The translations under genes were made by a program, and so were the position numbers. Of a stretch of 64,000 bases of DNA, positions 60,829 to 64,000 are shown in pieces (position 1 is the stretch's first letter; each line of letters starts with the position of its first letter). The DNA is from Acinetobacter pittii (GTDB lineage Bacteria; Pseudomonadota; Gammaproteobacteria; Pseudomonadales; Moraxellaceae), in NCBI RefSeq assembly GCF_034067285.1, contig NZ_CP139286.1:806001-870000 (forward strand), in the 5' to 3' direction. A model generated the notes under the pieces. The model was not told where the DNA came from. It saw only the letters and a list, made by a program, of their open reading frames with translations, and searched no databases.

Positions 60829-61799
60829 GTTTAAGTTATCAACCTACTTGTTCAATTGATGCTTTAAAGGCTCGTGCTAAGCTTTACACTCAAATTCGTC
60901 AGTTTTTTGCTGAACGTGATGTGATGGAAGTCGAAACACCCATTGTTTCACAAGCAGGTGTCACCGATGTACATTTAGCTTCTGTTCAGGTTTTACGTCA
61001 TATTAATGGCAAATTGCGAACTCAATATTTACAAACGTCACCAGAGTTTGCCATGAAGCGTTTGTTGGCAAGTGGCAGCGGGCCGATTTATCAAATCTGT
61101 AAGGTTTTCCGAGACGATGAACACGGACGCAAACACAACAGTGAATTTACCATGCTTGAATGGTATCGTCCGGGTCTAGACTTAAAAGCTTTAATGCATG
61201 AAACCGCTGATTTATTGCAAACCTGTTTGCAACATCGTTTTGGTGAATTTCGTCCGTTTATTCTAAGTTATAAGCATGCCTTTCAAGATCGCCTAGACAT
61301 CAACCCTTTACAAGCAACGCTGAAGCAACTCAAAGATACGGCAAATCGTGTGGGGTTAAACCTTGATTTAGGCGATGACCGTTTAGCTTATATGGATTTG
61401 TTGTTTTCTCATTTTGTTGAGCCAAGTTTAGGTTTTGATGCGCCTGTCTTTTTAACTGACTTTCCGCCAGAAATGGCGTCTTTAGCAAAAGTAAAAGTAG
61501 ATGAAGATGGGGAAGAGGTTGCAGCACGGTTTGAGGTTTATATTGAAGGTTTAGAGCTTGCTAATGCATACGATGAATTACTTGATGCAGACGTGTTACG
61601 TTCACGCTTTGAAGCAGACAATGCAGAGCGTGCTAAACAAGGCCTTCATGTCATGCCATTAGATGAACATTTATTATCAGCGTTACCTCATATGCCGGAA
61701 TGTTCTGGTATCGCTTTAGGTGTAGACCGTTTACTCATGGTTGCCACAGATCAGGTCAAAATTGAAAAAGTAGTTACCTTTCCAGCAGAAATTGCCTAA
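60825..61799 (+). CDS. epmA: EF-P-lysine lysyltransferase EpmA (PoxA/GenX)
   Basis: EpmA attaches (R)-beta-lysine to elongation factor P and resembles the catalytic core of class II lysyl-tRNA synthetase without the anticodon-binding domain. The 324-residue protein starts at ATG 60825 (SLSYQPTCSIDALKARAKLY) within the pdxB stop and shows motif 1/2 landmarks FFAERDVMEVETPIVSQAG, TSPEFAMKRLL, ICKVFRDDEHGRKHNSEFTMLEW and the motif 3 region GIALGVDRLLMV. Overlapping start and stop with pdxB suggest translational coupling. Confidence 0.94.
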   Translation: MSLSYQPTCSIDALKARAKLYTQIRQFFAERDVMEVETPIVSQAGVTDVHLASVQVLRHINGKLRTQYLQTSPEFAMKRLLASGSGPIYQICKVFRDDEHGRKHNSEFTMLEWYRPGLDLKALMHETADLLQTCLQHRFGEFRPFILSYKHAFQDRLDINPLQATLKQLKDTANRVGLNLDLGDDRLAYMDLLFSHFVEPSLGFDAPVFLTDFPPEMASLAKVKVDEDGEEVAARFEVYIEGLELANAYDELLDADVLRSRFEADNAERAKQGLHVMPLDEHLLSALPHMPECSGIALGVDRLLMVATDQVKIEKVVTFPAEIA

Positions 61800-61810
61800 A
61801 ACTGACAAAT

Positions 61811-61838
61811 AAAAAAGCCACAATATTGTGGCTTTTTT
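61811..61838. terminator. Bidirectional terminator between epmA and the Tim44-like gene
   Basis: A fully symmetric AAAAAAGCCACAATATTGTG..., 14 bp per arm, A6/T6 flanked, between convergent genes. Confidence 0.92.
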
Positions 61839-61856
61839 ATTTAAGACGGATTCAAA

Positions 61857-62846
61857 TTAAGCTTGTTGAATACCAGCAACGACCCAGTCTTGCTGAGAAC
61901 CAACTGGCTTAACAAAGTGCCAGATTTCAGTAAACGGTTGTGGCAAGCTGTTTAAATCTTCACTTACTGTACCAGTGAAGCGTACGCTTACTACGTATTG
62001 ACCATTTTCAGTCGCACTGTCTACAACCATCGCATTCAAGTTACTAAATTCAGCAACGTCTTGATCTTGGTTTTCCATAATGTCGTTATACATAGAACTA
62101 TAAAGTTCTGGTGTTAAGTAACGGCGAATTTCTTCAATGTTACTTGCAGTATTCATCGACTGGATGTGATTAAAACGTTGACGTGCAATACGCAAGAACG
62201 CAGCAGGCTCAGTACCATCTGGAAGTTGATTGCCATTGCTCGTTGTTGCACCACCAAAAGGCGCTTGGGTTGCTGCACCGCCACCCACAGATTGACCAAA
62301 GATATTTGTATTATCTCCAGCATTACGTGGAGCAGCTTGTGGTGCAGCAGAACGGCCAAATGGGTTTTGACCGTCATTATTTGGTGCGTAAGGGTTGTTA
62401 CCCGCTAATTTTTTTTTTGATCCCAATTTACGGAATACAAAGAAAGCGAGAGCTGCGGCAAGTAAGACCCAAATCCAGCCAGGGATTCCACCTTTTTTCT
62501 CTTCTTGGGCTTGAGCAGCTTGTTCATTTCCAGGCTGTGTTGCTTGCTGTTCAGTTGATGTTGATTTGTCATCAGCTAAAGCATTTGCTGCAACAGCACC
62601 TACGGCAGCACCAGCCACACCAGCCGCAACCATTGAACCTACGCCTGGACCTGATCTTTGAGGTGCCGTAGCAGGTTGTTGAGCAGGAGTCACTTGACGA
62701 GGTTGTTGATAAGACTGGCTTGAAGTAGTAGAACGTGCCATACCGTGGCTTTTACCACCACCTGCACGTTTAGCTTCAGCAAGAGGAGAAATTGCTAAAG
62801 CAGCCATTAAAATACCGGTAATCAAGCCACGCTGGTGTACTTCCAT
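61857..62846 (-). CDS. Tim44-like domain protein, exported/membrane
   Basis: A 329-residue protein with a signal-like N-terminus (ITGILMAALAISPLAEA), then a low-complexity Gln/Pro/Thr-rich stretch, a Gly/Ala-rich segment, an internal membrane helix (IPGWIWVLLAAALAFFVF near residue 123-141), a linker with repeated FGRS/FGQS/FGGA segments, and a C-terminal Tim44-like domain (AAFLRIARQRFNHIQSMNTASNIEEIRRYLTPELYSSM...). The Tim44 domain is found in mitochondrial import factors and in many bacterial proteins of unknown function. Convergent with epmA; RBS AGGAAATTCCT precedes the ATG. Confidence 0.88.
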   Translation of the reverse strand: MEVHQRGLITGILMAALAISPLAEAKRAGGGKSHGMARSTTSSQSYQQPRQVTPAQQPATAPQRSGPGVGSMVAAGVAGAAVGAVAANALADDKSTSTEQQATQPGNEQAAQAQEEKKGGIPGWIWVLLAAALAFFVFRKLGSKKKLAGNNPYAPNNDGQNPFGRSAAPQAAPRNAGDNTNIFGQSVGGGAATQAPFGGATTSNGNQLPDGTEPAAFLRIARQRFNHIQSMNTASNIEEIRRYLTPELYSSMYNDIMENQDQDVAEFSNLNAMVVDSATENGQYVVSVRFTGTVSEDLNSLPQPFTEIWHFVKPVGSQQDWVVAGIQQA

Positions 62847-62928
62847 AGGAAATTCCTGTTTAAAGTTAATTTGTAATAGTATTTATGCAGGTATTTACTC
62901 TAAATTTCAACCTTAAAAGTATGTTTTT

Positions 62929-64000
62929 TTATGTCAATTCATCACTGAGTTGCATCGCTTCGGTCAACGCTTCATGCAAGCGGGCAACGGCAATGACTTG
63001 AACGCCCGGAATTGCTTTTTGAGGGGCGTTTCCTCTTGGTAAAATGACATATTTAAAGCCATGTTTTGCAGCTTCTTTTAGACGTTCTTGTCCGTTAGGA
63101 ACTGGGCGAATTTCACCAGAAAGACCAACTTCACCAAAAACTGCAAGCTGTTGAGGCAACGCTTTAGTGCGCAAACTTGAAGCACATGCGAGTAAGACAG
63201 CCAAGTCAGAACCTGTTTCGGTAATTTTTAAGCCACCTACAATGTTGACATAAACGTCTTGTCCCGTGGTTTGAACACCGCCATGACGATGCATTACAGC
63301 AAGCAGCATATTTAAACGGTTTTGCTCAAGACCCAAAGCAACACGTCGTGGTTGTCCTTGAGCATCATCAACTAACGCTTGTACTTCAACTAAAAGCGGG
63401 CGAGTTCCTTCACGGCTAATCATAACAATTGAACCGGGAATCGCTTCATCATATCGACTTAAGAAAATGGCAGAAGGGTTGGCAACTTCACGTAGGCCTT
63501 TATCAGTCATGCCAAATACGCCAAGTTCGTTCACTGCACCAAAACGGTTTTTAACTGCACGAATCATGCGATAACGAGAGTCTGATTGGCCTTCAAAGTA
63601 AAGTACGCAGTCCACCATATGTTCTAAAACACGCGGACCTGCTAGTGCACCTTCTTTAGTCACATGACCAACAATGAAGAGCGCCGTGCCACTATTTTTT
63701 GCATAGCGGGTTAATAAAGCGGCAGATTCACGAATTTGTGAAACACCACCCGGAGCAGATTGGAGGGTTTCTGTATAAAGTGTTTGAATCGAATCTAGAA
63801 TAGCCACTACAGGTTTTTCTTGTTCTAAAACTTCGCAAATTCGTTCTACACAGGTTTCCGCCATGACTTTTAATTGGTCAGTAGGTAAGTCAAGGCGTTG
63901 AGCACGAAGCGCAACCTGAGACAAAGATTCTTCACCGGTAATATAAAGCGCAGAGCTTTTTGCGCTTGCCATATGAGTTGCGGTTTGTAAAAGAATGGTC
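62929..64000 (-). CDS. radA: DNA repair protein RadA, 3' part (runs off right edge)
   Basis: RadA (Sms) is a RecA-like ATPase/helicase that drives branch migration in recombination. About 357 residues are in the window; the N-terminal zinc finger and the Walker A motif lie past the right edge. Visible are TILLQTATHMA (just after Walker A), SALYITGEESLSQVALRAQRL, ILDSIQTLYTE (Walker B), the RadA signature VKNRFGAVNELGVF, and the C-terminal Lon-like domain TETGSDLAVLLACASS...FGEVGLSGEIRPV. The reading is open to base 64000, so the coordinate is partial. Confidence 0.95.
   Translation of the reverse strand, partial: TILLQTATHMASAKSSALYITGEESLSQVALRAQRLDLPTDQLKVMAETCVERICEVLEQEKPVVAILDSIQTLYTETLQSAPGGVSQIRESAALLTRYAKNSGTALFIVGHVTKEGALAGPRVLEHMVDCVLYFEGQSDSRYRMIRAVKNRFGAVNELGVFGMTDKGLREVANPSAIFLSRYDEAIPGSIVMISREGTRPLLVEVQALVDDAQGQPRRVALGLEQNRLNMLLAVMHRHGGVQTTGQDVYVNIVGGLKITETGSDLAVLLACASSLRTKALPQQLAVFGEVGLSGEIRPVPNGQERLKEAAKHGFKYVILPRGNAPQKAIPGVQVIAVARLHEALTEAMQLSDELT

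Noticed and set aside
62166..62671. Plus-strand ORFs of 80 and 162 codons opposite the Tim44-like gene
   Set aside because: Gln/His/Leu-rich readings typical of the antisense strand of a Gln/Pro-rich region; no homology signature or ribosome-binding site.

Overview
The window is chromosomal DNA of an Acinetobacter, most likely the A. baumannii/calcoaceticus complex. This rests on low-to-moderate G+C, the style of the proteins (FtsH, RlmE, GroEL, KgtP-like, DUF5713), the density of orphan regulators, and a very large Bap-like surface protein. This is inference from recognised families; no database search was run.

Layout. 1-5.2 kb: start of carA (minus strand) behind a leader-peptide/attenuator region, an LEA-like coiled-coil protein gene, a DOMON-like gene with yhbY, then rlmE-ftsH. 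5.2-11.4 kb: folP, a DUF5713 gene, a Tat-exported PhoD-type phosphatase bracketed by two identical tRNA-Leu(UAA) genes with a tRNA-Cys beside one of them, folD, a palindromic repeat element, a methyltransferase gene and a lipoprotein gene. 11.5-20.4 kb: central carbon and lipid genes: a KgtP-like transporter, glpK, glpD, pckG, and a lipid kinase overlapping a metallophosphoesterase. 20.6-30.2 kb: one 3195-codon adhesin with Ig-like repeat arrays, an aromatic 10-residue repeat, RTX repeats and a type I secretion end. 30.4-45.6 kb: groES-groEL behind a sigma-32-type promoter, dgkA, a methyl-parathion-hydrolase-like MBL protein, a GlpQ-like lipoprotein, an orphan RND pump, a DUF4112 protein, htpX (also with a sigma-32-like promoter), two lytic transglycosylases, ttcA, an SCP2 protein, greB and tRNA-Ser(UGA).

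45.6-48.9 kb is the accessory part. Just downstream of tRNA-Ser lie a terminated, highly structured non-coding stretch, a GIY-YIG (LEM-3-like) nuclease gene, a predicted PD-(D/E)XK nuclease gene that is visibly A+T-rich, and a complex inverted-repeat region with an Ash/Icd-like small ORF. This is the best candidate for an undescribed (possibly anti-phage or satellite-derived) module. 48.9-55.4 kb holds three TetR regulators with divergent enzyme genes (diiron metal-dependent hydrolase; SDR plus nitroreductase), a lipoprotein and a glycerate kinase. 55.8-64 kb returns to conserved genes: YdeP-type molybdopterin oxidoreductase with FdhD, a DUF1232 protein, pdxB-epmA, a Tim44-like protein and the radA gene, which runs off the right edge.

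Functional themes: glycerol and glycerolipid metabolism recurs (glpK, glpD, glpQ-like, dgkA, a second lipid kinase, PhoD). Membrane and protein quality control also recurs (ftsH, htpX, groESL). Genes are mostly singletons or pairs separated by clear bidirectional terminators.
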